From Lactococcus carnosus (GTDB taxonomy: Bacteria; Bacillota; Bacilli; Lactobacillales; Streptococcaceae), in assembly GCF_006770265.1 (NCBI RefSeq), contig NZ_CP017194.1, forward strand, positions 1,426,001-1,490,000: DNA of 64,000 nt, read 5' to 3'. The notes under the pieces were generated by a model. That model worked only from the letters and a program-made list of their open reading frames with translations, was not told the origin of the DNA and did no database searches. A program made the position numbers and the translations under genes. Every line of letters begins with the position of its first letter. Within the stretch, counting starts at the first letter, position 1. Positions 18,140 through 26,129 of the stretch are shown here, in pieces.

Positions 18140-19810
18140 TTAGAATAGTCCTGAAATATTTCCTAAATTATCAACATCCATATTCAAGGCAGCAGGTTTT
18201 TTGGGCAAACCAGGCATGGTCATGATATCCCCTGTCAAGGCGACGATGAAGCCTGCACCGAGCTTAGGAACAAGCTCACGAATCGTGATATCAAATCCTT
18301 CTGGTGCACCTAAAAGCGTTTGATCATCTGAAAAACTATATTGTGTTTTTGCCATACAGATGGGTAAGTTCGACCACCCCTGTTTTTCAAATGCTTTCAT
18401 TTGCGTTTGTGCCTTTTTACTGAATGAAATAGACGCGCCCCCATAGATTTTGGTCACAATGGCTTTTATCTTTTCTGGGATTGAATCGGTTAGCGCATAT
18501 AAATAGTTAAAGTCGCTTGCTTTACGAGTTGCAGCAACAACTTTTTCAGCTAAATCAAGGCCACCCGCACCACCCTTAGCCCAGACTTGAGTTAAAGAAA
18601 AGGCAACTTGTTTCGTCACTAAAAGATCAGTCAAGGCCTGAATTTCAGCTGCTGTATCTGTCACAAACTCATTGATGGCCACAACAACTGGTAAGCCATA
18701 ATGCTGTATATTATCAATATGGCGATTGAGATTAGCAAAACCAACTTGTAAGGCTGTGATATTTTCTGCTTCAAGATCAGTTTTGGCAAGGCCACCATGC
18801 ATTTTTAAGGCACGAACTGTGGCCACAATCACAACTGCATCAGGGTGCTTAGCCAATTCACGTGTCTTAATATCTAAAAATTTTTCACCACCTAAATCCG
18901 CACCAAAACCTGCCTCCGTCACCGTAAAATCAGCTGCTTTTAAAGCAGCCTTTGTCGCTAAGACACTATTACAACCGTGGGCAATATTAGCAAATGGGCC
19001 ACCATGAATAAAGGCTGGTGTCCCCTCTATTGTTTGTACAAGATTTGGCTTCAAGGCATCTTTTAACAAGGCAGTAATCGCCCCTGCTACCTCTAAATCA
19101 CCAACTGTTACCGGCTCACGGTCATACGTGTAGCCAACGACAATTTTCGCTAAGCGTGCTTTCAGGTTATCTAGTGACGTTGCTAAACAGAAAACCGCCA
19201 TAATCTCACTAGCGACTGTGATATCAAATCCATCTTCACGTGGTACACCGTTAATTGGCGACCCAAGGCCCCCAATAATTTGACGAAGTTGGCGATCGTT
19301 TAAATCAACGACACGTTTCCAAATAATACGGCGCGGATCAATATTTAACTCATTTCCTTGATGAATGTGATTGTCTAATAGTGCGGCAATCGCATTATTA
19401 GCAGTCGTAATCGCATGCAAGTCACCAGTAAAATGGAGATTGATATCTTCCATCGGTAAAACCTGCGCATAACCACCACCAGCTGCACCACCCTTGACAC
19501 CCATGACTGGTCCTAGAGATGGTTCACGTAAGGCAATCATCGCTTGATGGCCAAGCTGGTTCAAGGCATCTCCCAAGCCAATCGTTACAGTCGACTTCCC
19601 TTCTCCGGCAGGTGTTGGATTAATGGCTGTAACTAAGATTAATTTACCGTCATCATGCTTTTCCAACTCATTAAGACCAGCAAAGGTAATTTTTGCCTTA
19701 TAGTTACCATACTGCTCTATCGCATCACTAGCTATGCCAGCTTTAGCTGCGATCTCAGTAATAACCCGCATAGGTGATGCTTGTGCGATTTCAATATCAG
19801 ATTTTACCAC
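18140..19810 (-). CDS. fhs: formate-tetrahydrofolate ligase
   Basis: Makes 10-formyl-tetrahydrofolate from formate, THF and ATP, feeding purine synthesis and initiator tRNA formylation. 556 residues, full length. Seen: the P-loop-like [14 protein letters not shown] (about 67-80), the [24 protein letters not shown] region (written in part), [10 protein letters not shown], and the C-terminal [15 protein letters not shown]. Start is GTG with GGGGAG 5 bases upstream. No THF riboswitch is visible in the leader. With glyA and metF in the same window it supports an active one-carbon network. Confidence 0.96.
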   Translation of the reverse strand: MVKSDIEIAQASPMRVITEIAAKAGIASDAIEQYGNYKAKITFAGLNELEKHDDGKLILVTAINPTPAGEGKSTVTIGLGDALNQLGHQAMIALREPSLGPVMGVKGGAAGGGYAQVLPMEDINLHFTGDLHAITTANNAIAALLDNHIHQGNELNIDPRRIIWKRVVDLNDRQLRQIIGGLGSPINGVPREDGFDITVASEIMAVFCLATSLDNLKARLAKIVVGYTYDREPVTVGDLEVAGAITALLKDALKPNLVQTIEGTPAFIHGGPFANIAHGCNSVLATKAALKAADFTVTEAGFGADLGGEKFLDIKTRELAKHPDAVVIVATVRALKMHGGLAKTDLEAENITALQVGFANLNRHIDNIQHYGLPVVVAINEFVTDTAAEIQALTDLLVTKQVAFSLTQVWAKGGAGGLDLAEKVVAATRKASDFNYLYALTDSIPEKIKAIVTKIYGGASISFSKKAQTQMKAFEKQGWSNLPICMAKTQYSFSDDQTLLGAPEGFDITIRELVPKLGAGFIVALTGDIMTMPGLPKKPAALNMDVDNLGNISGLF

Positions 19811-19959
19811 AATAACTCCCCAATTCTTTATAATTACTTCATATTATATCAAAAATATACACTGTTTTTTTGCTATTGTTTATATTTAAGCCTTATTAAG
19901 CGTTAAAAGTTCGGTTTATATCACTTATCACCTATCTTGTTCTCTTTTTTAAGGGTAAC

Positions 19960-19997
19960 TAAAACCAGTAACCCTAAGACTAGCGTTACTGGTTTTA
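19960..19997 (-). terminator. weak terminator after the SemiSWEET gene
   Basis: Arms TAAAACCAGTAAC and GTTACTGGTTTTA around a 12-base loop, 70 bases past the SemiSWEET stop codon. The T-run is short, so it may be a weak terminator or only a stable mRNA end. Confidence 0.45.
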
Positions 19998-20066
19998 ACT
20001 GATAGAGTCGACTACGATAAACAACCTTGATATGCGCTAAACAATCATATCTTAACTAATTACCTT

Positions 20067-20327
20067 TTACAAGGCTGTCACAAATGCAATCAGACCAAAA
20101 ATAATCCCTGGAAAATTAGCCGTTGCTAAGGCTAAATCTCTTGGCTTTTTACCCAGACCGTAGATAACCCATAGCAGGCAGTTAATAGCAGCGACAAAGG
20201 GTTGTATCGGATTTCCTTTCGCCCCAGCTAAGTTATCGGCAATCTGTGGGATATATGATACATACATCATGATTGACATCCCTGTCGCGACCCAACTCAA
20301 ATACTTAATCATTTTTTCTTGTTTCAT
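20067..20327 (-). CDS. SemiSWEET-type sugar transporter
   Basis: 86-residue membrane protein with three helices. The PQ-loop signature is visible as YVSYIPQI (about 22-29) in the first helix and the conserved Asn (AAINCLLWVIYG, about 47-58) in the second; SemiSWEETs dimerise to form one sugar pathway. Length is exactly that of the family. GGGGAG is 5 bases before the ATG. It stands alone between fhs and a redoxin gene, so the substrate cannot be inferred from neighbours; sucrose or glucose are usual for the family. Confidence 0.85.
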   Translation of the reverse strand: MKQEKMIKYLSWVATGMSIMMYVSYIPQIADNLAGAKGNPIQPFVAAINCLLWVIYGLGKKPRDLALATANFPGIIFGLIAFVTAL

Positions 20328-20418
20328 ACTTCTCCCCTTTTTAATCTATACCTACTTAGTTTAACAAATATATGGCAATTATTCAGATATAAAATCGATC
20401 ATCCTATACAGTGGTTAA

Positions 20419-20444
20419 TAAAAAAAGTTGGCAATCTTGCCAAC
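20419..20444 (-). terminator. terminator of the LPXTG/redoxin pair
   Basis: Perfect stem GTTGGCAA-GA-TTGCCAAC (minus strand) with a run of seven T residues, 30 bases after the redoxin stop codon. Confidence 0.9.
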
Positions 20445-20473
20445 TATCAAAGTTATTTCTACTTTTTGAAATC

Positions 20474-20800
20474 TTAGCTATTCATTTTTTCATTCCAGAA
20501 TTTTATTTTATCCGGTCTAAAGCCTGACCAAAATTCAATTTCTGCTTCAGTCTCATCATCAATAATCTTGATCAAGGGTAGCGACGTAATTTTATATTTT
20601 TCCTTAAGTTTTTCAACTTTTTTCTCACTCCAAGTTCGCTTGACCTCATTATGGCTATCAAGTTCAATCGAGTTTGTTTCCTCTGAATTACCATAATAGG
20701 TATTTTCATAAGGCATACCAAGACTATCCATCAATTTAGTCGTCATTTTACATGGTGCACAATGAGGTTTTGTGTATAAGACTGCATGTACTGCGCTCAT
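20474..20800 (-). CDS. NrdH/glutaredoxin-like redoxin with an insertion
   Basis: 108 residues with a thioredoxin fold: strand and active site YTKPHCAPCK (Cys14, Cys17), the cis-proline loop TSLPLIKIID (Pro75) and the NrdH-like end SGFRPDKIKFW (92-102). Compared with normal 75-residue NrdH proteins it has about 30 extra residues (35-68), rich in Asn, Glu and Lys, between the first helix and the cis-Pro strand. The active site CAPC differs from the usual CVQC/CMQC of NrdH. No signal peptide, so cytosolic. Its ATG overlaps the stop of a 39-residue LPXTG protein (ATGA), so the two are translated together. No nrdE/nrdF genes are nearby, so a ribonucleotide-reductase role is doubtful. Confidence 0.82.
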   Translation of the reverse strand: MSAVHAVLYTKPHCAPCKMTTKLMDSLGMPYENTYYGNSEETNSIELDSHNEVKRTWSEKKVEKLKEKYKITSLPLIKIIDDETEAEIEFWSGFRPDKIKFWNEKMNS

Positions 20801-20916
20801 TTATTTTTACTTCCTTTTCTTTTAATGTATACAAATAAAATAATTGCGATGATAATGATGACAGTGCCAACGATTGGCAACCACTTTAAAGCTTGCTCTC
20901 CCGTATTTGGTAGCAT
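20797..20916 (-). CDS. 39-residue LPXTG anchor-only protein
   Basis: A complete small gene, too short for routine gene finding. It encodes Met directly followed by LPNTGE (residues 2-7), then a spacer, a hydrophobic segment (about 14-30, with a run of six Ile) and a basic end (KRKGSKNK). That is a full sortase sorting signal with nothing in front of it. AAAAGGGG is 5 bases before the ATG, a stop codon lies in frame 15 bases upstream so it is not the tail of a longer open frame, and its TGA overlaps the redoxin ATG. It may be a real microprotein, a sortase decoy or the left-over anchor of a lost surface protein. Confidence 0.75.
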   Translation of the reverse strand: MLPNTGEQALKWLPIVGTVIIIIAIILFVYIKRKGSKNK

Positions 20917-21049
20917 AATTCCCCTTTTATCTGATCAATGTTCGTTCATCTAAACCACATTTAGGTGGCGACAGAATAAAGATATTCTTATATGTTAGTA
21001 TATCATATCTCCTATTATTATTGTGCTTGGCTATTAAAGAGGCTGACGA

Positions 21050-21538
21050 TCAAGTGAAATAAAGCTGGGCAACTCTGTTATGATCAACTTCTGAAGATAA
21101 ATCAACAAAGTAAGCACCTTGCCATTTTTGTGTTTTACTTGCAGTCGGATTTAAGTGATCAAGCCAAGTTGGATAGACCCGCATGGCCATCTTGCCTTTA
21201 GCACGCTCACGACGTAGGATACCTTGCTTTATCAGGATTGATTTAGGAAAAACAAACTGTCCCAACAGATCACCATCTATAATAGAAATAATTAATTTAT
21301 CAGGCGTATTTGTCATGTCAAAAGCTTGATTTTGATTGTTAGGCCCTTTCTCCCAAAATGCAACAAAATAGCCCACCTTTTTTGGTGTCAATTTAGCTAA
21401 TCTACTCCGATAAGATTGACCATTTATTGTCACGATGAGCCCCTCATACTCGCTATTTTGACTCTCTTCATGTACTTTTTTGATGATTACCTTATCAAAG
21501 GCTGATAAGGTATCCGCTATTAAAGTCAGTGTCTTCAT
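21050..21538 (-). CDS. MepB family protein
   Basis: 162 residues matching the MepB family by pattern: SEYEGLIVTINGQSYRSR, LTPKKVGYFVAFWEKG, DGDLLGQFVFPKSIL and the end GKMAMRVYPTW with KTQKWQGAYF. MepB was named from the mepRAB locus of Staphylococcus aureus, but its activity is not established and no MATE pump or MarR gene is next to it here. GAGGTG precedes the ATG by 4-5 bases. It appears to be a single-gene unit. Confidence 0.85.
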   Translation of the reverse strand: MKTLTLIADTLSAFDKVIIKKVHEESQNSEYEGLIVTINGQSYRSRLAKLTPKKVGYFVAFWEKGPNNQNQAFDMTNTPDKLIISIIDGDLLGQFVFPKSILIKQGILRRERAKGKMAMRVYPTWLDHLNPTASKTQKWQGAYFVDLSSEVDHNRVAQLYFT

Positions 21539-21658
21539 CTTTCACCTCTTCATCATTGTAGCAAAATTAAGGTAAGATGCTATCAACTTACAAATAAATA
21601 ACGGCTGATACATGGTCATCGTTAGTTAACTACCTAAATTAGAATATCCCTAAATATA

Positions 21659-21686
21659 GAAAAAAACACCCATTAGGTATTTTTTA
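21659..21686 (-). terminator. terminator after the coiled-coil protein gene
   Basis: Short hairpin AATACC-TAAT-GGGTGTT (one G-T pair) with A-run before and seven T residues after it on the minus strand, directly behind the stop codon at 21695. Confidence 0.6.
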
Positions 21687-21694
21687 TCTATTCA

Positions 21695-22360
21695 TTATTG
21701 ATTTTCGCTAACAACTCTATCAGCTTTTTGTTTCAAATTATTTACTTCATTTTTTGCTTTTTCTAATTTAGCTGCATAGTCAGCAATTGTTGAGTTAGCT
21801 TTTTCTAAATCAGAAGCTTTTTGATTGTAGCTATTTTGTAACTCACCTAGTTTTCTGTTTGACTCTGATAATTGTTGGTTGATCGCATTAAATTCATTTT
21901 GTTTAGCATCAAGTTCAGCTTGTTTTACCGCAACTTTTTGGTTACCTTCATCAATCTTTTGTTGAATTTCAGCTATTTTTTGTTGAATTTCATTTTGCTT
22001 GCCTGTAATTTCGTTTTGTTTACCTGCAATTTCATTGTCTTTTGATGCTAACTGAGCCTTAAGATTTGAGAGTTGACTTTCATAACCAGACACAGAATTT
22101 TTATAAGTCTGAACACTACCATTTGATGTCTCTAAATCTCTTTTGACAGTTTCCAATGATGAATTCAATGATGAAATTGAATCTTTCTTCTGTTTAATGT
22201 TTAAAGATAGCTTATCTAACGAATCTGAAATTGATTGTGTATTGCTTTCTCCACCCCAGATGACATCTCCATTAGCGAAAACAGCTCTAGCACCAACTGT
22301 TCCAGCAGACAACAACATCACAACTAAAGCGACAAGATACTTCTTTTTATGTTTCTTCAT
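21695..22360 (-). CDS. secreted coiled-coil protein, 5' region displaced by an insertion sequence
   Basis: 221 residues: a signal peptide (MKKHKKKYLV, hydrophobic core, likely cut after VFA near residue 27) and then an almost unbroken coiled coil with heptads and short repeats (KQNEITGKQNEIQQK, QQKIAEIQQKID). This resembles the N-terminal coiled coils of PcsB-like hydrolases and of surface proteins, but no enzymatic or anchor domain follows. The ATG lies in the 14-bp target duplication of the adjacent IS, so the frame is intact while its native promoter and ribosome binding region now lie beyond the element. A frame-compatible TTG inside the IS end would give three more residues. Expression depends on outward transcription from the IS. 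Confidence 0.75.
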   Translation of the reverse strand: MKKHKKKYLVALVVMLLSAGTVGARAVFANGDVIWGGESNTQSISDSLDKLSLNIKQKKDSISSLNSSLETVKRDLETSNGSVQTYKNSVSGYESQLSNLKAQLASKDNEIAGKQNEITGKQNEIQQKIAEIQQKIDEGNQKVAVKQAELDAKQNEFNAINQQLSESNRKLGELQNSYNQKASDLEKANSTIADYAAKLEKAKNEVNNLKQKADRVVSENQ

Positions 22361-22364
22361 TTTT
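22351..22364. repeat. left target-site duplication of the IS
   Basis: GTTTCTTCATTTTT, identical to 23421-23434 on the other side of the element. It contains the complement of the ATG of the coiled-coil gene. Confidence 0.9.
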
Positions 22365-23420
22365 GGCAAATTGTAAAATTAGTTTAGCCACCCTGAAGCA
22401 AGCAAAAAACATCTGAATCTCTTATACTTGAATTGTAAGATAACAAGTAGGAAGGTATTCAGATGCAAGACCATTATAACACACGATGTAAAGAATTAAC
22501 TTATCCAGAACGACAATGTATTGAACGTTGGCACAACAAAGATAAGCTCAGTAATCGTCAGATTGCACTTCTCTTAGGTAAAGCCCCTCAAACGATAAAT
22601 AATGAAGTGCTATTAGGTCTGGTTCAACTTAAAACAAAGACCAAGTATTCATCAAGACGAGCTCAAGAACTGCACAAAGTCAATAAACAACATTGTGGTA
22701 GAAAATCAAAGCTGAGTTCTGACTTGAATCAAAAAATTTCAGAAGGTGTCCGAGATAAACAATCGCTTGAAGTGATTTTACAAAGTTTTATTGGTCTCGT
22801 TTGCCTCAAAACGCTCTACAACTGGCTTGAAAAGGGTTGGCTTGATGTAAAATACCATGAGTTGCTTTATCCGCACTATAAAAAGGCGAAAAAGCTCCGT
22901 AAAACACAACCGAAACGTCCGTTTGGTTTGTCTATTGAGGAACGTCCAGAGGAAATCAATAACCGTTCTGGCTTCGGTCACTGGGAGATTGATACGGTCA
23001 TTTTAACAAGGGCGAAGAATGAATGCTTATTGACGTTGACAGAACGTGTGACACGCTTTGAGGTGATACGATTAATCCCAGATAAGTCAGCACGATCGGT
23101 CAATACAGCGCTTCAATCCCTACAAGAGCAGCTAGTGTTTAAGTCCATCACTTCAGACAATGGGAGAGAGTTTGCCAAGCTAGGTGAAGCAGTCACTTGT
23201 CCTGTATATTATTGCCATGCTTATGCAAGTTTTGAGAGGGGAACAAATGAAAATCACAATCGCATGATTCGCCGTTTCTTGCCTAAAGGGACAATAAAAA
23301 CGACTTCGCAGGAAGTCGCTAAAATTGAAACGTGGATGAACAACTATCCAAGAAAAATGTTCAAGTATCGGACACCATCTCAGATGTTGCAGGGTGGCTA
23401 AATTAAACTTGCAATTTGCC
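22365..23420 (+). mobile_element. IS30-family insertion sequence, 1056 bp
   Basis: Terminal inverted repeats of 31 bases (22365-22395 and 23390-23420), both beginning GGCAAATTG and ending TTTAGCCACCCTG inward, with 27 of 31 matches. They are flanked by a perfect 14-bp direct repeat. One transposase gene with start, ribosome site and DDE residues fills it, so it looks complete and recent. Most IS30 members duplicate 2-3 bp; long duplications are known for a few (for example IS1630 of Mycoplasma). Confidence 0.92.
22463..23401 (+). CDS. IS30-family transposase
   Basis: 312-residue DDE transposase. N-terminal helix-turn-helix (about 12-50, LTYPERQCIERW and SNRQIALLLGKAPQTI), then the catalytic core with Asp177 in GHWEIDTV, Asp232 in ITSDNGREF and Glu263 in RGTNENHN, and the end WMNNYPRKMFKYRTPSQML. 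AGGAAGG precedes the ATG. No frameshift or stop interrupts it, so it should be functional. The stop codon lies in the right inverted repeat. Confidence 0.95.
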   Translation: MQDHYNTRCKELTYPERQCIERWHNKDKLSNRQIALLLGKAPQTINNEVLLGLVQLKTKTKYSSRRAQELHKVNKQHCGRKSKLSSDLNQKISEGVRDKQSLEVILQSFIGLVCLKTLYNWLEKGWLDVKYHELLYPHYKKAKKLRKTQPKRPFGLSIEERPEEINNRSGFGHWEIDTVILTRAKNECLLTLTERVTRFEVIRLIPDKSARSVNTALQSLQEQLVFKSITSDNGREFAKLGEAVTCPVYYCHAYASFERGTNENHNRMIRRFLPKGTIKTTSQEVAKIETWMNNYPRKMFKYRTPSQMLQGG

Positions 23421-23434
23421 GTTTCTTCATTTTT
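23421..23434. repeat. right target-site duplication of the IS
   Basis: Second copy of GTTTCTTCATTTTT. On the minus strand, the original upstream region of the coiled-coil gene now reads from this copy of its ATG into the IS and stops after about ten codons. Confidence 0.9.
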
Positions 23435-24029
23435 AAATTACGTCCATTCTTTTCATGTTTTTATTATATTTTTATTAACAAAGAATAATAACCTCTTTGT
23501 TACTTTAACTATAATATCAGATTCGTTATTGAATGTCAATCAGTTTAGCTTTATGAATATTAATTCATTTTATAGTATAAGCCGGCACATAGTATTTTCT
23601 ATAAAACTAGTAAAAACGTGAGGTTACACCCTTTGTTTATCTAGTATTTCATCTTTTTTTCATTTTAATCTATCTCACTAATATTTTGCATAATATAAGA
23701 GGAATTCGTATGTCAAGACTAAAAAAATGTTATTTTAATCAAAATTATCACCAAAAAATAAATATTTTTTTAATAAAAAATACATTTTATGACCAAAACG
23801 GTGATTTTATTATTAAAAAGTCATATAAAAAGCATACAAGAATTAAAGTAAAACAAAAAAACAACCACATCATCGTATGGTTGTCATCTTTTGACAGTTA
23901 ACTCATTTAGCATCGTATTCTGATACAACAATTATATATAAGCATTAAACATTTTACGAAAAACACCATTAATATACACGCGTTTAACACTTACGCCGTT
24001 CTATCCCCTTGCCTGTGAGTGCCACTTCT
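23435..24029. other. AT-rich gap with the stranded promoter of the coiled-coil gene
   Basis: About 600 bases without a convincing gene. On the minus strand, 23435-23520 should be the original upstream region of the coiled-coil gene and contains a TATAAT about 40 bases before its duplicated start codon. At 23862-23911 there is a near-copy of the hup 3' end and terminator. A 63-codon open frame at 23710-23901 has a ribosome site but runs through that terminator copy and is not counted as a gene. Confidence 0.6.
23853..23911 (-). repeat. second copy of the hup 3' end and terminator
   Basis: Aligns without gaps to 25672-25730 (offset 1819); the core 23877-23901 is identical over 25 bases to 25696-25720. 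It includes the stem ACAACCA/TGGTTGT with the following T-run on the minus strand and extends into the last hup codons with mismatches. It is either a terminator copy or a phage attachment site half. Confidence 0.75.
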
Positions 24030-24296
24030 TTATCTCCCCTTATTTTTTTTAACCCTAGAATCTATTCCTAAGTAAGCGCATCTGATAAGTGGTAAAGTTA
24101 TTAAAACTGAAAAACCTATTCCAAAGCTTATTGATCCTATTAATCCAATCCCCCTACTAAAGAAAAATATGAGGAGAAAAAACACTACAAAATAGAAAAT
24201 ACCCTGATATAAAATTTTTATGTCATACTTCTTATTTATATAAAATACGACTATCGAAATTAAGTATGTAACAAAGATAGAAAAGAAAAACATCAA
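24030..24296 (-). CDS. small hypothetical membrane protein
   Basis: 88 residues with two to three hydrophobic helices: FFFSIFVTYLISIVVFYI, YFVVFFLLIFFF and GSISFGIGFSVLITLPLI, and a basic tail RVKKNKGR. AAAAGGTG lies 7-10 bases before the TTG/ATG start pair (24296 or 24293). I do not recognise a family. Very high AT content, like the neighbouring phage-like gene. Its position between the two hup-terminator copies suggests it came with the same segment of foreign DNA. Confidence 0.5.
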   Translation of the reverse strand: MMFFFSIFVTYLISIVVFYINKKYDIKILYQGIFYFVVFFLLIFFFSRGIGLIGSISFGIGFSVLITLPLIRCAYLGIDSRVKKNKGR

Positions 24297-24657
24297 ATTT
24301 TACACCTTTTTAAATTTATTATTTGTTTTATTATACGATAATATTACGATAATTAAAACAAAAAAACTCTAGGTATATGGACTTATGCGATAGATGACTG
24401 AACCTGTGATGTGTCTGCTGACTTACTTTAGCTGCCTAATCCTTACTCATAATCTATAACTGCTTTTAGTTTTAAATCAAATAAATATTTCGCCGTTAGA
24501 AAAGACCTTCCTTTTTGGAAAGTCTATATTCTGGGGGCATACCCTGACTGAATCAATTAAACTATTGACAACGTGGCAATCGAAACCGTTCAGCACACAA
24601 TTCCCTAGGCTCACTACTGACCAGTATTGTCAACTTTGTATTGCTTACTAAAAAATT
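24297..24657. other. intergenic region with lysin terminator
   Basis: Contains a terminator at 24500-24525 and, between 24560 and 24645, short near-repeats of TATTGACAAC/TATTGTCAAC of unknown meaning. No gene or tRNA seen. Confidence 0.5.
24500..24525 (-). terminator. terminator of the lysin gene
   Basis: Stem AGACTTTCC-AAAAA-GGAAGGTCT (minus strand, one mismatch or G-T pair) followed by TTTTCT, about 130 bases after the stop codon. Confidence 0.55.
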
Positions 24658-25365
24658 TCAACCTCTATAGTCCAATTTAGACCCGTTAATTAAGTTGGTA
24701 ATTACAACGTTATTCATAAAACCTTTACTTAGTGAGTTACCTGTTGCTAGCTGGTGTCCTTCCGTTACCGCATCAACTTGACCCTGCCCATTAAGTACAC
24801 TATAGATACCACGGCTCAAATTAAACAAAACAAATGTTCCGTTTTTAATATATTGATTAACATCCCCACCACTACATTGTGCAATAAACATTTTTAACTC
24901 TCCTTTTTCTTTTTTATTTTCGTTTGAACTGTTATTTGAATCACTATTCCCACCATCGGCAATTATCTGAGCCCCATCTACACCAATTGACCACCCTAAA
25001 TATTGAAAGCCAAAGCTAGAAAACCAATTACTAATTTCTGCTAATGATGCATAAACTCCCCGACTACCTGAGTGTACTTCGCTATCGTGAATTTGCATGT
25101 CTCCATTATCCGTAACATACGCAAGCGCAACGTGACCTTGTCCTGCATTCGGACCTATATTGATTGACCAAAATAAAACAAACCAAACATTTTTTGGAAA
25201 TGCTGTATTAGATTTGACCCAGCCTTTAACTTTTGCTGTATCATGAGCAATTTGTGCATTGGATGTCCTCTGTGTTGCATTCACTGCATCATCTACGTAC
25301 TTCAGACACCAGCCTGGTGTTGCCCCAATATTAATATTAGGGCTAATTAATTGTTTGTAAGTCAT
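24658..25365 (-). CDS. phage-type lysin with CHAP-like domain
   Basis: 235 residues. The N-terminal part (about 1-135) has the CHAP/NlpC layout: the catalytic Cys in GATPGWCLKYVDDA (Cys20), a His in QGHVALAYV (about residue 78) and an acidic/Asn region QIHDSEVHSG. A linker rich in Asn, Ser and Lys follows (about 138-155), then a C-terminal module MFIAQCSGGDVNQYI to the end that I do not recognise but which has the position of a wall-binding domain. No signal peptide, as in endolysins released with a holin. AAGGAGG is 5 bases before the ATG. I cannot see a clear holin next to it; the 88-residue membrane protein downstream is one candidate. Confidence 0.7.
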   Translation of the reverse strand: MTYKQLISPNINIGATPGWCLKYVDDAVNATQRTSNAQIAHDTAKVKGWVKSNTAFPKNVWFVLFWSINIGPNAGQGHVALAYVTDNGDMQIHDSEVHSGSRGVYASLAEISNWFSSFGFQYLGWSIGVDGAQIIADGGNSDSNNSSNENKKEKGELKMFIAQCSGGDVNQYIKNGTFVLFNLSRGIYSVLNGQGQVDAVTEGHQLATGNSLSKGFMNNVVITNLINGSKLDYRG

Positions 25366-25517
25366 TCTTCCTCCTTATTCAAAATAAAAAATACTGTGCA
25401 CGATATCATTTATTTTTAAAAACTTGTGCTGGATGCTTTTATAACATGTATTTGTAGAGCTATCCACAAGCCTTATACTCTAATTTTATCAGCTATTTTG
25501 GTTTATTTAGGCGATGT

Positions 25518-25643
25518 TTATACGACTTTTATACGATAATGTAAATCCCTATAAGTAGGTAATTGAGCACTAGTTACATCATCTTGATACCTTATGACAG
25601 AGCATACAGAAATTTCAGCTAATTTCCATTGCCGATAAGTCAT
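25518..25643 (-). CDS. possible 41-residue protein in the phage-like segment
   Basis: Open frame starting MTYRQWKLAE, with AAAAGGG about 9 bases before the ATG, located just after the hup terminator and before the lysin gene. Rich in aromatic and charged residues, no membrane segment, no family recognised. The first four residues resemble those of the lysin (MTYKQL), which may be chance. Short phage proteins of this kind are common, but this call rests only on the ribosome site and position. Confidence 0.3.
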   Translation of the reverse strand: MTYRQWKLAEISVCSVIRYQDDVTSAQLPTYRDLHYRIKVV

Positions 25644-25670
25644 CTTCCATACCCTTTTAAATTTAAAAAC

Positions 25671-25703
25671 AAAAAAAAAACAACCACACAATCGCATGGT
25701 TGT
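25671..25703 (-). terminator. hup terminator
   Basis: Stem ACAACCA-loop-TGGTTGT followed on the minus strand by a run of ten T residues. A near-identical copy lies at 23853-23884. Confidence 0.85.
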
Positions 25704-25721
25704 CATCTTTTGACAGTTAAA

Positions 25722-25997
25722 TTATTTAACCGCGTCCTTCAAAGCTTTACCAGCTTTGAATGCAGGTACAGTTGTTGCTGCAATCTTGATAGCAGCACCA
25801 GTTTGTGGGTTGCGACCTTCACGAGCTGCACGCTCACGAGTTTCGAAAGTACCAAAACCGATTAATTGAACTTTTTCACCTTTTGCAAGGAATCCAGAAA
25901 CTGATTCGAAAACAGCGTTTACTGCTTTTTCAGCGTCTTTCTTTGTTAAATCTGCAGATTCTGCAACTTTTGCGATTAATTCTTGTTTGTTAGCCAT
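25722..25997 (-). CDS. hup: DNA-binding protein HU
   Basis: 91-residue histone-like protein that bends and compacts DNA. Starts [13 protein letters not shown], has the conserved [18 protein letters not shown] segment (about 46-63) and ends in the two-stranded arm region with [13 protein letters not shown]. The open frame extends upstream, but GGAGGA lies 10 bases before the ATG at 25997 and a consensus promoter precedes it, so the start is secure. It is the only HU gene in the window, and follows the ypmR-ypmS pair as in other Lactobacillales. Confidence 0.97.
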   Translation of the reverse strand: MANKQELIAKVAESADLTKKDAEKAVNAVFESVSGFLAKGEKVQLIGFGTFETRERAAREGRNPQTGAAIKIAATTVPAFKAGKALKDAVK

Positions 25998-26042
25998 TTT
26001 AAAAATGTCCTCCAATAATATTTTTACCCTTAGGCAAACTTT

Positions 26043-26071
26043 ATTATAGCAACTAACTGCTATTAAAGCAA
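26043..26071 (-). promoter_or_regulatory. hup promoter
   Basis: TTGCTT (26071-26066), exactly 17 bases, then TATAAT (26048-26043), about 45 bases before the hup start codon. A strong housekeeping-type promoter, fitting an abundant protein. Confidence 0.8.
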
Positions 26072-26129
26072 GTAAAAATGCTATTTCTAGCACTTTTGTG
26101 AGTCATTTTACATAAAAATGCGTTTTAAG

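Noticed and set aside
18726-19007. 93-codon plus-strand frame inside fhs
   Set aside because: Antisense shadow of a strongly conserved gene, without ribosome site or promoter.
19811-19960. THF riboswitch upstream of fhs
   Set aside because: None of the conserved riboswitch stretches is present and the leader to the GTG is short and AT-rich.
23710-23901. 63-codon plus-strand frame with AGAGGA ribosome site in the AT-rich region
   Set aside because: Its last third is translated from the hup-terminator copy, composition is that of random AT-rich DNA (Lys, Asn, Ile), and no promoter or family is seen.
24560-24650. Possible tRNA or structured RNA with a TTCGATT-like loop
   Set aside because: No acceptor stem, anticodon arm or CCA-proximal pairing could be built around it.
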